Below, piece by piece: positions 47,290 through 59,300 of a stretch of 64,000 nt of DNA (positions within the stretch are counted from its first letter, which is position 1; the number at the start of each line of letters is the position of its first letter). The translations under genes were made by a program, and so were the position numbers. Source of the DNA: Varanus komodoensis (Eukaryota > Chordata > Lepidosauria > Squamata > Varanidae); NCBI RefSeq assembly GCF_004798865.1, contig NW_025335854.1:7288170-7352169 (forward strand). The letters are read 5' to 3'. The notes beneath the pieces are model-generated. The model did no database searches. It saw nothing but the letters and a program-made list of their open reading frames with translations, and was not told the origin of the DNA.

Positions 47290-47780
47290 TTAAGACCATT
47301 GCTTGTCTATGGCTTGCACTCTAGATCTTTCCTTCAGTCGCAGATTGGTGATAAGATAAAATGGAATTGGAGATTTGCCTACATTCCAATAAACACCAAA
47401 GTGACAATCCTACGTATTTTGATGAATAAATCCAATTAAACCTAACAGGATTTATACCTGCCATACACTCGCACGGATTAAGAGCATGGGTAAATGTTCG
47501 TGATAAACCATACCACCCAGAACGTTTTAAAAAAATGAGGATTAGCTCTACCCACATAAGTCTTGGCATCAGCAGTTCCACGGAGGTCGTGAGATGGATG
47601 CAGTGAAATTGTGCTTGTTTTTCTTGTAGACACTCTGTGCTGATCCCAAACACTTTTGTTTGTTCAACCCTAATTAAATTCCATTCACCAACGGCTACAT
47701 TTAATGCATGTTGTCTTAAATCTGTCATGAAGCTGATAACCTTTGGAGAGGGGAAGGGCAGCTTGATCAAAATGTGAGCA
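47290..47780. promoter_or_regulatory. Candidate conserved non-coding block
   Basis: About 490 bases lack any recognised repeat, are evenly AT-rich and contain words such as 'aataaatccaattaaacc' and 'ccctaattaaattcc'. I see no coding frame with a signature. It is a candidate only. Confidence 0.22.
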
Positions 47781-48329
47781 CAGCCCTGTACGAGACAAGA
47801 GGATACAACCTCATTAGGAAGGCTGCTGGGGGTTTTGGAAAGAGTGCCAAAGAGGCAGATAAGGCGATTGTGGTTTGTTGCGACTTGGGAAGGTCAAGGA
47901 AGCGGCTGCACCCTGCTTCCGAGAGGCCGCTTGCCACAATCAGGTGGTCCAGTTAAAACTGCTTTGGTGTGAGTGCGAGAGGGGGAGGAACAGGCCTGTA
48001 GCAAAAGAACAGGACAGCTAAGCCCTGTAATATCTCTGCCCGTGGATGGGATGGACTGAGACATGCTTGACTGGAGACCAGGCTGCCTGCCACCAACATG
48101 CATCATCCTCATGGGCGACAGGACCAATGGGGCATTTCAAGAGGAACCATGCTGGAGTTCTCGCTCTGGCACAGGACTGGCATCCTCACAGCTCTGCCAT
48201 GTGCACAGAGGAAGTCAAGCACAAGGACGGCCTTGCCCTTCCCGTTCTTCAGCCTTTGCCAAAGGCCACACGGGCGACGGGCGCCTGGGGCCTTCCTCTG
48301 ACTGCCAACTGCAGGGGAGGGTCAGGAAG

Positions 48330-48795
48330 AGGCCATAAGGAAGAGGGTCTTTTCACTGGTGGGCCCCACCCCATTATGGAATGATCTCCCACTGACTGCA
48401 CTGAGGTCTGCCTAGCACTAACACAGTTGTCTTTTCAGCTTTGGGTTACAACTCCCAAGGATCCAGTGGCACAGAATGAGTTATGCCCACTATTCAAATT
48501 AGGTCCAATTTTAATGAAATTGTTTTGTTTATATAGCTTTAATTTTGTATATCTGAATTCTAGACTGTCTCCAATTAGGATACTGGAGTTTTATATACTG
48601 TCTTTTATTCTGTGTATATATGTAGTCTAGACTGTCTCCAGTTAGTATACTGGAATGTTATACTGTCTTTTATTCTGTCTTTTTAAATGTGTATTTCTTT
48701 TTATTGTACTCAAGAAATTGTTGTGAATCACCCAGAGAGCTTCAGCTATTGGATGGTATAGAAATTTTAATTACAACTCCTCCTCCTCCTCCTGC
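48330..48795 (+). mobile_element. L2-like LINE 3' end with internal 67-base duplication
   Basis: It begins with 'gtcttttcactggtgggccccaccccattatggaatgatctccc', the decayed equivalent of the 'F..VAPRLWN.LP' coding block. It ends in 'ttgtgaatcacccagagagcttcagctattggatggtatagaaatttt' followed by a (TCC)n tail at 48777-48793. A 67-base segment at 48559 is repeated at 48626. Confidence 0.7.
48559..48692 (+). repeat. Tandem duplication, 67-base period
   Basis: The segment 'tctagactgtctccaattag..ctgtcttttattctgt' occurs at 48559 and again at 48626 with a few changes. Confidence 0.85.
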
Positions 48796-48799
48796 TCTC

Positions 48800-50760
48800 A
48801 GGAAAGGACATATACCAACCATTTCAGATTCCCCCAAATGCATTGCCCAATACTGAGAATTCTAAATTCTATTTCTAAAAGGACTACATTTTAATAATCT
48901 AAATAATCTAATTCAAAGGGGAATTCTAAATTGATCGCCACACCCCTTGGCCTGGAGCCATGGTGCTCTCCATACTGAAGCTGTATTGCCACCCAACCAG
49001 ATGAAAACATCTGGCCGGGCAGAGTCAGCCCGAAACTCACAGCTGCCACAGTCCCTGAGGACGCTGCGTGTATTTGTGAGGCCGTGGGAGTGCGATGACT
49101 CTGGGGGAAGGAAGCGTGTGTGCAGAGCTCATGGCACTTTCTCAAACACCAAAGGCAGCCCAGACTCAGAAAAGTCAGCTTTCCCAAGACCCCAGAATAC
49201 GCATTGTCCTCTGGAATTTTCCCATGTCACGGCTAACAAGCATGTCACAAGATGGCGGCAAGCATCCATCTCTTGCCAGACTTCCATAGAAGGAACTTCA
49301 CGCACAGCTTCCACCCCCATGAGCGGCAGGCTAAGCGAAAAAAGACCGACACAGCAAGGACACCTAAAAGGCTTTAGGGACAGTGGGGGTTTTGAACGTC
49401 GCTCCTCTGGATCCGTGCTTGACCTCCCGGGAGCACAGGACAGACCCCTGGCCCATCGAGGTCAGCCTGGGCAGCACCGTCCAGGTTTTACAGACGAAAG
49501 CCATTCTCAGCCCTGACTGGATGCTGGAACCCGGAACCCCTTGCATGCCAAGCCTGTTTTCCCACCAGGCCAGGGTCCTCCTCCACTTTGACTACTCCAG
49601 CCATGCAACTCAAATCTGGTGCACGGGGTACCTCTGACCCTAATGCACAACCTTTACATCGCCTCCAACACAACTTTTGGGGAGGAGTCCGCCCCACACG
49701 TGAAGAAGTGGTGAGGAATCATGCAATCCTGTAATTTACACATGCGCTTGAACAAACTCCAGTCGCATCTACTTGCAATAAACATACACATTTTGCTGAC
49801 TTCGCTTTCTCAGGTAAACTGTGGACCCTGGGAAAGAACCAAGCCCTTCTATATACACAATTCCTGCTTTGCTTGTAATGGAAGTCAATTGCATTCTCAT
49901 CATCAAAACACCTGACTGTTGGCTTTCTATGTTCAAAATTACCAGCTTGTGTAGACCAAAGAACTGGACAAAGAATCACAACTGGAAATCACAAAATAAC
50001 AGCTCATAGTGTTAATGCCAATACAAGTTCAGCTGCTGCTGATATTGGCACTTGGAACATCAGTACACTGAAGTAAAGAATCAAGGTAGTCGCCCCTAAA
50101 TTAGATGTTTAAAGCTATATATGTTAGGATATCTTGGAGAAATAACTTTAGGAAGGGGACAATTGCGCAGAGAGGGTAACATACCTGTAGCCAAAGTTCT
50201 GTGCTTGAGTGCCATCTAGTTGCCAGAAACCGGAAGACAAACTTGCTCTGTTGGATGAGAGCAGAAGTCCCAGTTGTACAGCATTTTGGCTCCAAAAGTA
50301 GCCAGCCAGGTGGGCCCAGGACCTCACGAGCAAGCATGGCGCTAAAGCAAGCCCTAGGACCCCGAGTTAAGAGCCTCTGAGCACAAGGGACCTACTCAGT
50401 CACCTTACTGATTTCCAAAGCAGCTAAGCATGGAGCAAAAGCAAAGAAAGATATCTGTAAGTCTGACCACTGACGGCAAAGTTTCACAGGGGATCTCAGA
50501 ATCCTCTGCTCAGCTAGAATAATAGAAACCCAGAAACTCTGAAAAGACCTCAGGAATGAGTAGGGTAGTAAGATGGTCTAGGGCATTTGTGAAGCTGCAG
50601 CATCACGAGCAATTGGCAAGGACATAAAAACAGCTAAGAAACTTCATGTAGGACCCAGATACCAGAAGCTAAAAGGAAGCCGAGCGCCCGTGCAGCACAG
50701 TTCTGCACCTCAGCGACAGCCAGCTGTCATGACCATGCGGGATGGACAGCGCATCCACCT
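48800..50760. other. Non-coding interval
   Basis: The part at about 49950-50100 ('gatattggcacttggaacatcagtacactg') resembles the start of a LINE endonuclease region, but too little is left to name it. No host exon is seen. Confidence 0.35.
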
Positions 50761-50764
50761 CCGC

Positions 50765-50990
50765 CAAAGCTGATTTTGTGTGTTGTCAAGTCACCACAAA
50801 CGAGCACCCTCCAAAATGCCCTGCCCTGGACAGCCCAGCTTAACTCTTGTTGGCTCAAGGCTGTGGCTCTCCTTACGGCCTCGATCCACATCACTGCTGG
50901 CCACCAACCAGCCGAATACAACCAACGGGGCACCGTGGGCTCGAGGAACCACTCCACACAACTGGCGCAAACATCCGACACGGGCAAATG
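50765..50990 (-). mobile_element. LINE 3' fragment, RTE/BovB-like, antisense, old
   Basis: The words 'gtgtgttgtcaagtcaccacaaacgagcaccctccaaaatgccctgcc' and 'ggctcaaggctgtggctctccttacggcctcgatccacatc' are a diverged version of the element at 38491. Confidence 0.45.
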
Positions 50991-52190
50991 ATTAACCTCC
51001 ACTGCCCACACTCCAGACGCAACAGCTGCTGCTTGCGTCAGCAACGTTATTAGAAACCGTCAGCCACTAATGACACACAAGCATCACATCCCCTCCGTGC
51101 ACCACACACAGGAAACACGTTTTTACACAACTGCTGAGCCGAGGTAAACAGGTTTCATATTAATGTGCTCTTCAAAAGCAAGCCAGTCTCTTGCCTGAGA
51201 CCTAAATGCACAGATGATCATGAAGGCCAGTTGTGCCAGCAGGTGTGGTATTTTTCCATTGCTTGTTTGTAATGGCTCATGAACATGAGAGCCCATGAAA
51301 GTGCATATGCACACATGCACACAGAGGCGTGGATGCCCACAGACCTACGCTCATTGGAATTTGCTGATGGACAAGATGGGGAAATAATACCGCTCGCATT
51401 CTCCACAAGCATACTTGAGTGGCACCACAACGCATTCTCTGACCAGGAGCTGTAATTATCGAGAAAGGGGTTGCCGCTGACGGCTGTGGGTACAAAAAGG
51501 CAGAATTGTACACAAGCAGCGATACAAAGCAGAGATCCTGGAGGGGGATGAGGAGAGGGAGGCTGGCTGCTCTGCTCATTCACCCGGAGTGTGGCAGCCC
51601 CAGACCACCCTTGACCCTTCCAGCTGCCCAGCCAAGCACGCTGCCCAGGTGCGTAAGTCCCCTGCCCCCTTGCCTTTGGATGGCACAGTGTCTGCAAGTC
51701 CCACCCCACTCAAGAGGCAGCAGGGTAAGCTGGCATATGCCACAAGCTTCTTCCCGGGTACCTCTAGGCATTGACAAGGTGCGCAGGGCAGGCGGTGGTG
51801 TCACCTGCCTCGTGCACCTCCTTCTTGGGACCTCTCCTGCCCCATTCCTCCCTTTCCCATCTCTCGAGGAAGGTAGGAACAGCTCCTTCCCACAGGCGGC
51901 TATTGCTGCAGGGGCATCAGAGGAGGGACCCAGCCGTTCCGCCTTACTTCCTTACAGCAAGCGACACCAACTATGCAGGGGCCCAGGGAGGTGGCCCACT
52001 CCAGTTCCTGCCAATGCTGAGGGAAAGGGGGGTCACTCAGGAGCAATCCAGCCTCCCCTGCAGCACTGGCATGTGCCGGGGAGCAGACAAGAGGTGACAG
52101 CTGCCATCTTCTAGAACGGCCCGTGGTCAGACTGGCAGCCCTGCTTTGCCACTCTGGCCAAGGGAAGCTCAAGTTTCAACTTGATCGCAG
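50991..52190. other. Non-coding interval
   Basis: I recognise no gene or repeat. Open frames at 51506-52114 (plus) and 51218-51709 (minus) are composition-driven and lack domains. Confidence 0.4.
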
Positions 52191-52198
52191 CTCAGAAC

Positions 52199-52546
52199 AT
52201 GGGTCCTCAAACTATGGCCTGTGGGACGGATCCGGCCGGCCATGGCCTTCCATCCGGCCCGCGCCACCATTTGTGGCGTGGGCAGGGAGGTGGTGGCTTG
52301 CTTGCTTGCTCAGAGATGGTCTCCGAACGAGCAAGTAAGCAAGCCGCCGCCGCCCACCTCCCGTTCACGCGCGCTCGGAGGTGGTTTTGGACTCACTGGG
52401 AGATCTCCAAGCAAGCGAGCCACCACCGCACGCGCCTGACGGCACCTCACCGGCCCGCACCCCCAGGGACCCCCACCTCACTGGCCTGTGAAGGTCACCA
52501 CCACCTTTCAACTGGCCCCCTATTCAAAAAGTTTGAGGACCCCTAG
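52199..52546. mobile_element. hAT-like non-autonomous DNA transposon with target-site duplication
   Basis: The left end has 'gggtcctcaaact' and the right end 'agtttgaggaccc', a perfect 13-base inverted repeat just inside the ends. The flanks ctcagaac (52191-52198) and cttagaac (52547-52554) are an 8-base duplication with one mismatch, the size made by hAT transposases. The interior (ggcctgtgggacggatccggccggcc...) carries no gene. Length is about 348 bases. Confidence 0.85.
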
Positions 52547-53089
52547 CTTAGAACATCATCTAGTAAGTAGGCCGTTTATAACCCCCCATGAGGTTAGCCA
52601 CTGGACTTCAGTGTCTCCTGCCTCTCCACAGAGGCAAAACATACTCCCAGGGGAATCCGCTCTCATCAGTATCCAAAGTCAAACTGAGAACATGTAACGT
52701 ATTCCCATAACGTTAAGCAAATGAAAAATACACTTCTGAAATGTCACTCTCCAGAACTCTAGTGGCATCCTATAGCTGGTGAGGGACTACGAAATTAGAC
52801 CAAGTCCTTCTCAAACATGAGGGGGAATATCCATTTTGTGTGATATACAACAGCTCACTGATTACTTTTGAAACCAGTGTATTAAAAATAGAAAGTCAAC
52901 ACAACTAGAGAACAAGGGGGAAAAATACAGGGGAAAAACATAACAAAGTCTGCACCAAGTCCAAACTAAAACTGGGTTCAAACTATTAGGACGCAGCATT
53001 TGAACGAAAAGGTTTTTGACTGCTGTGTCCAATAAAGTCACTGAACACCGAAGTTTTCTCAGGGCCATCCAGACCCTTCCTGGCCTTCT

Positions 53090-53337
53090 TCATGCCTTCA
53101 TGTTCCTCAGCAGGTTGAAGAAGAAATATCTGTTCGACGCGGCTAAGCGGGCAGAGGCTCCTAGGGCAACTGTTGTGCTGCAAGGGACACAGAATTTTGA
53201 GGCGCCCTGAAGCTCCGCAGTGAATACCAAGGCGTTGCAACCTACGGTCCCGTCATCAGGACGGCTGGTAGTGCGGTACAGGGCAAGTGCCTGGGCCCTG
53301 GAGGAATCATCCCCCTTCTTCTCCAAAGAAGCTTCCC
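53090..53337 (-). CDS. TDRD5: TDRD5 terminal coding exon (preferred reading)
   Basis: The acceptor has a strong pyrimidine tract (tatcttctttttactgtgcag|GGGAAG). The phase-1 junction from the previous exon gives ...[17 protein letters not shown].... The frame ends NLLRNMKA and a TGA stop at 53092-53090. A second frame in the same exon ([15 protein letters not shown]... to a stop at 52986) would follow a TTGCAG acceptor-like site at about 53166 and also looks protein-like, so the true C-terminus is uncertain. No clear AATAAA polyadenylation signal is seen within 350 bases downstream. Confidence 0.6.
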
Positions 53338-56300
53338 CTGCACAGTAAAAAGAAGATAAAAATACCCTAGAGTTACACAGTTGATGGGACCTAGATTCAA
53401 GTCTCCAACCCAAGCAGCCACACTTTTACAGTGCAAGCATGGCGAATGCTTTCCCATGCTCTTCTGATAATTTCTGCAGACAACGACCTCCGTGTGGGGA
53501 CACTTCCACAACTCCTTCTCAACAGAACAGGGCAGAACCCTCAGCAGGAAAGAGGCAATGCTTGGAGGTACTGGGAAAAGCCACTCCATTTGGCCCTTTG
53601 CTTTATCCATGTGATCTCCTGCCTGTTCGTTTAACTGGAGCCCTGAGAATTGCGAGGAAGCTGCTCCCACATCTCTGCAGGAATGTACTGTTTTGGCCTT
53701 TATATATGCTGCTGCAGAGTCCCTTCCATGAAGCAACGTAGAGTTGTATGATTACATCACACACACGCAAGAATGCAAGGCACTGAAGACAGCAAGGCTT
53801 CTACATCTCGTGCCGATGGACGTTCTTAACCCTTTTAGAATCGGTTATAGTGCTCACTACTTTGACTCTCAGTGCAGGCAGGTGACCATATTTCCTGGTA
53901 CTCCAGAATTTACTCCAACTACACTTGAAGAAACAGTACGTATGGGTCAAAAGAGCACAGTTTATACCACCAGGTCAATTCTCGACCCCTGTACAGCAGC
54001 CTCCTCCAACTATGTCACCATCAGAGGCATTTGGTCCACAATTCCCAGAATTCCCATCCAGCAGGGCCATTGACTGGGAATGCTGGGTGTTGCAGTCCAA
54101 AGGTGTCTGGAAGTCACAAGATTGTGGAAGGCTGATGTATAGGATTCAGTCTGTGGGACCAGCAGTCACAACCTTGTTTAAAAGGGGTTGAGCTTTGTGT
54201 TCTAACACCCCGCCTCTGACTTACGGGACCCAGCACAGGCATCCCTAAACTCACGCAATTTAGGCTTATCAGAGTAATAAAGCTGCAGATCACAATACCA
54301 TCAAGATGCACATAACTCGATTTATGCATTCCTGCAATTAAGCTGTAAGCCCACAAGTACCATGTAACGCAGATGCTGATGGTGGAGGCTGGTCGCAACG
54401 GGCAAATAATTTGCTGGCATCCAAATCAATTTCGTCTGACTCTCCTGATTTCTTGGAATGGGAAATAGAGACATAAAACTCTTCCAGTGTCTGTGGCAAA
54501 GCATCAGGCGCTGTTCCAGGAGGGCTTGTCTGCAGTCGAATGAAGAAGTAAGAAACCCGCTTTAATGCACACGAAACCCAAGTTGCAGTCCAAGGAAAAG
54601 GAAGGAGTGTGGACATACCCTGCATGGGGCAGGTGCATCTGTTACTTACAGACTGCATCCTGGACTGGAAAATACTGTACACGGAAGAATATCCAGGAAA
54701 TACACACCAGGGAGGGCCATGACTCCCAGCCCCCGGGCTTCTGTCCATGGCCTGCTCACAGATGAGCTCCCCTTTCGTATCATTACTGCGTATGTATTTG
54801 TGGGTGGCAAATTCCGTATTTTTTAACCCACTTTTCAGCTGTAAAACATACCCCGGTGAAGAGTGCAGGATCCTTGAGAGGTTCCCTAGACACTCACTCA
54901 TATTAGCATCGAGAACAGGAAGAGGCGACAGGGAACAAGCCGCACTGAAGCTCGGCTGAGTTGCTTATGGTGGGCAGCAAAAGTGCTCAGGGTAAGGCCT
55001 GTCTGTCTGCGTCCATGTATCCCCCATGTTACAGTGCAGGGGGTGCACATCCTTGTTGGTCCTGAGGCCATTTCAGTGCCAGATGGGAACTGGGGGCCAC
55101 GTGTGCATGTACACACTCCCCCTGCCCACAGAACCAGGGATCCACCTTGCCAGTATGATTAGCAAGGGAAGCCCTCTCCTATCGCCAAACTCAAGCACGA
55201 CAGTTCTCATCAGAAACAACACTGAATCCCAACCTGTGAAGTCCCTATCTCGTCAGCAAGCCTAAAGGTTAGCAAACTCGGAAGGGCTGCCATTCTGGCT
55301 TCTGTTCCTTGTTTGCGAATTAGCTGGGGTTAAATCCTCCCCTGCTGGACAGGGCCAAGCACCCAGCCCTGCCTCCCACACCTAACCTTCACCACTGAAG
55401 GGGAAGGCGCCAAGAAGGGACCGCAGATGGAAGAGTACGAGGGGCCACCTGGAGCGGCAGCCTGTAGCTTCAGGGCAGAGACACAGCTGTGCCTGCTCAA
55501 AAATGGCTGCTGCAAGCCCAGGAAGTATTTTCCACGGCATCGGCCACCTCCGCACAGGCTGAAGGTTCTCTCGGAAGCCATGATGCTCAGGAAGTTTCCT
55601 TAAGGAACCTATGTGGGGTCCTTCAACTGCCAACAGTGTATCTTCGAGTTATGTGAACATGGAGGCCTCCCTACGCCTGCCACAGAAAGCCTGGCCATGC
55701 TCTTCCCAGGTAAGAAGTTGCCCCCAGAAGTTATGCCAACACATGAGGGTTCACCTCTGTTCCTTCAGACGATTGGGGGAACTGGCTCAGGGGTTCCAGA
55801 TGAAGACATGTCATTCTGTCAACAGTACCGGAAACATCTGCATCCTGCAAGCATGATATACACATTCCATAAGCAAAAGCGTGCACAAAACAGAGCCTGT
55901 AAAGTCAAAGAAGCACTCCCACGTATGTGCCGGCGGGATTTAAAAAATGCACTCAGGGAAGACCGAGTGAAGGCAAAGGGGACTTTCTCTGTTAAGAATC
56001 GTGGAATCGGGTGGTTCCTCCTTCCATCCTTCACTCAGCAGAGCCTAAGGAGGCAATGGAAAGGGTGGCCCAACAGCCATGAACCAGACTGGGAGGTGGG
56101 GGGACCTGCATGGTTCAGGTAAGACGGACCAGCTACTCCCGGGCTGGGGAGAAGGGGGCCTTCCGCTGGAAGAATCGGGGCTGCTGCCTTGGAGAACTCC
56201 GTGAGGCAGCCCTCGATCAGGCGCGAGTGGCACCGGAGGGCCCGCTTTACCCGTCAGGGTCAGTGTCAGCTACCAGCTGAGTCAGGGGAGCGGCAAGTCC

Positions 56301-59300
56301 TTTTGCAAAGGGGCCCGTGCGAGGCACCTCTGCCGGGCCGTTGGCTGTGCTGGGTGACTACAGCATATCACTCCAGCATAGCCTGAGCTGCACAAGTTGC
56401 CCATTTGCTTCTGGGTGCCATTCATAGCATTGGCTGAAACTATAAAGCTGATCCCCTATCCGGTACCTGAATGATTCCCTTTCCGCAAATACAGAAACTG
56501 CACTCGGTTTAGCAGCTCAGTGCACCTCAGAAATGGCACCTCATGCATGTGGCTCATTCCGCTGCACAAGCAGTGAGTCCCACTGATTCTGAACAGATTT
56601 AGAGCTTCCCCGACGAAGCTCTGACACAAGCACTTCCACCAGCTTCCGGTTGCCTCGAAGGACTAAATCCTCATTCCACAATGGTGGGCCCCGCTTGTGA
56701 CATTAGGGCTCTGGTAGAGGCAAAAGTACCCAGTGGTATTGCCCCTTAAGGTCAGCGCTGTGCAAGTCTCCCCAGAGTGGGATCGTTGCCCTGGGAGTCC
56801 GTTTTTCTGAATGCTTTGCCCAGGGATGCTAATGAAGCCCCCACACTGTCAGCTTTCAGGTAACAAGTGACAGCCGCTCTCGGCAGGAATTTGGCACCAG
56901 CTGAAGCTGCCCGAGGTTTTTACACTAATAAGTCTGTGTGTGACACTGCTGGCTTGTGTGATTTTTCTCCCTTTTCTGCTGTCACCCTCCCTCTGAACAC
57001 TGAACCAGCACCACCTGTGGCATGGCGTCCTGGCTGTGGCGGGTCTCATCCTTGCTTCCTTCATCACCTGCAGCCTGGCAGGAATTTTCTGCAGTATCAG
57101 AGCACAAATTATCCCAGCTATCATCCTTTTTCTTTTCTTCATAATACTTGGAAGGTATCCAGTTCTCATCCCAAATTTCTTTGCATAAATACACAGGTTC
57201 CAGGTACGGCATCTCAAGGTTTGAGCACAGGCTTCCTGAATCCTAGAAGATGATCCAGAGCAAAGTTACAGATGTGCCAACTTTAAAAAGGAAAATAATG
57301 TTCATTTAAGCATTTTTTTAAAGAATTCACTCACTGGACAACCTCTCCCCAACTTTACAACAGATATTCAGTAAAGCATTATTGGCACTGAGACAGAGAT
57401 TTTCTAAGAACTCCATGATAAACTAGGATCTCACCAGGAATCCCATATTATTTATTTATGGATTTATATCCTGCCTTTTTCCTATAAAGGGCTCAAGGCA
57501 GCATACATCATTCTCCTCCTCCATCTTATCCCCACAACAACAACCCTGTGAGGTAGGTTGGGCTGAGAGTCTGTGACTGGCCCAAAGTCACCCAGTTGGC
57601 TCCATGGCCGAGCGGGGACTAGAACCCGGATCGCCTGAGTCCAGTCCCATGCTCTTAACCCCGACACCACACTGGGTCTCACGTCCAAGTGGTCTCAGGG
57701 AGATCCTCAATATTTTACTCACGCATTATTCCTTGAATTTGCCCCTTTATTTCCTATGAAAGTATAAATCAGAAGGATCAAACAGTTGATAGCTTCCCAT
57801 TTCATATGCTCCTTGCATGATTAATTCCCCATTTCCCCCACTTATTTTAAACTGATTCACACTGAACCCTTTGAAAAGGTAATTATATAATCGTATTATA
57901 AGAGATGAACCAATCAAACATTCACAGCCTAAAAAGTCAAGATAGTGGGGGGGGCGGGGGGGAAAGGCTGAATGGTATCTGCTTTATCATCAAAGAACCA
58001 TTTTAAACATCGTGAGAGAAAATATGCAAGGGTTCCATTTGTCTCAGCTTTTGTCAATGGTAATTAAAAAGAAGACCTGGACCACTGACTTGAAAATCTC
58101 ATTAGGAACAATCGCCTTGTCCTAACAAATGATCCAGCCCCCTCAAATTTTAAACAGCTTAACAATTTATAAGAGATGGCTCGTCCACGAACATTGCAAA
58201 CACCAGCGAGTGTGCAAAACAGTAAGGAAGGCTCTGCCCTCTGAAGACCAAGCAATGGAAACAGCAGAGCTTCTCTGCACCCACTGCCACTTTTGGCAGC
58301 CAGGCTGGGACCCTCCTTCCCCCTCACGGGACCATCAGAATCACCAGCCCTGTGCAGAACAGCAACAGGACCACCTGCTCCGGCTCTTGTCGGCATTCAG
58401 AGCCGTGCCATCCAGGCTCTCTCACCTTCACCTCGGGCATCGCGAAGGACAAGAAACTGGCAGGCTCCAAAGGCCAAGGTCCCAGCCCGCCAGCCCCACA
58501 ACTTCTAGCTGCGCCACCGCTATGTGGTTATCAGCATGATTTCCTGGAGGCCACCAACGCTATTTGGGAGCTGCAAGCCACCCATTTTCCATCACTTTTT
58601 ACAAGAACTATCACGTTTTCTTCTTCCTCACCATCCCATTTTCCACTTGTGTCCTTCGTTTCTGGACTTTAAACCTAGGAACTGCCCTGTTTTCATGGAT
58701 CCACCCACCATTCGGGAGCTTTCCCCCCAAGCAGCACTGAATCTGACAGCTAAGGCCTTCTCAGACGATCTGTGCCTGCTACTCTAGTCCAAATCACAAC
58801 ATGGCGTTCCACTGAACCCCTGCGCCAACCATATTCAGTGATGTTATCCAAGGGCTACGTTTTAAATTTGTTTTCTCTTTCAAAAGCAACTAACACTTGG
58901 AATAGTCTTGCAGCACTTGCAAAAAATTAGACTGCAAACGCCCTGGAATTTGCAATGTGGGATGATGCATCATTGCTCCCAGAGGCATTTCAGCGTGTGC
59001 AAGAGCAGCTCTGCAGCTGCTCCAAGTAACGGGGTGCAGAACTGGGGTCAAGAGAGAATGGTTTTATTTCCTGGTGAACCTCTTTACAAGAACTATCAAA
59101 AAAAGGAATTACTGCTAGGCTGATACCAGTCTGGGTAACCACCTGATAAATGCTCCAAAATTAACACATCCTTCTAGTGAAGGGACAGCTGTGTGTCAAA
59201 CTGACATGACCACACTTGCACCAATAAAATGTTATAAACACAGAAGCCACTGTTTATCTCTCCTCAGAGGAATGTTTGTAAAATTCAGATTTTGCTCTTC

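Larger units (their letters stand above)
42491..48300. other. Non-coding interval
   Basis: GC is raised at 42.5-44.3 kb, giving long overlapping open frames on both strands (for example 42855-43559 plus and 42515-43087 minus). None shows a domain. The listed DNA elements at 43688, 44765 and 46145 and a possible conserved block at 47290-47780 account for part of it. Confidence 0.4.

Noticed and set aside
55613-56122. Open frame of about 170 codons, plus strand, antisense to a TDRD5 intron
   Set aside because: It starts at a non-ATG codon in part of its length, overlaps the 5' side of a probable minus-strand exon and has no recognisable domain.
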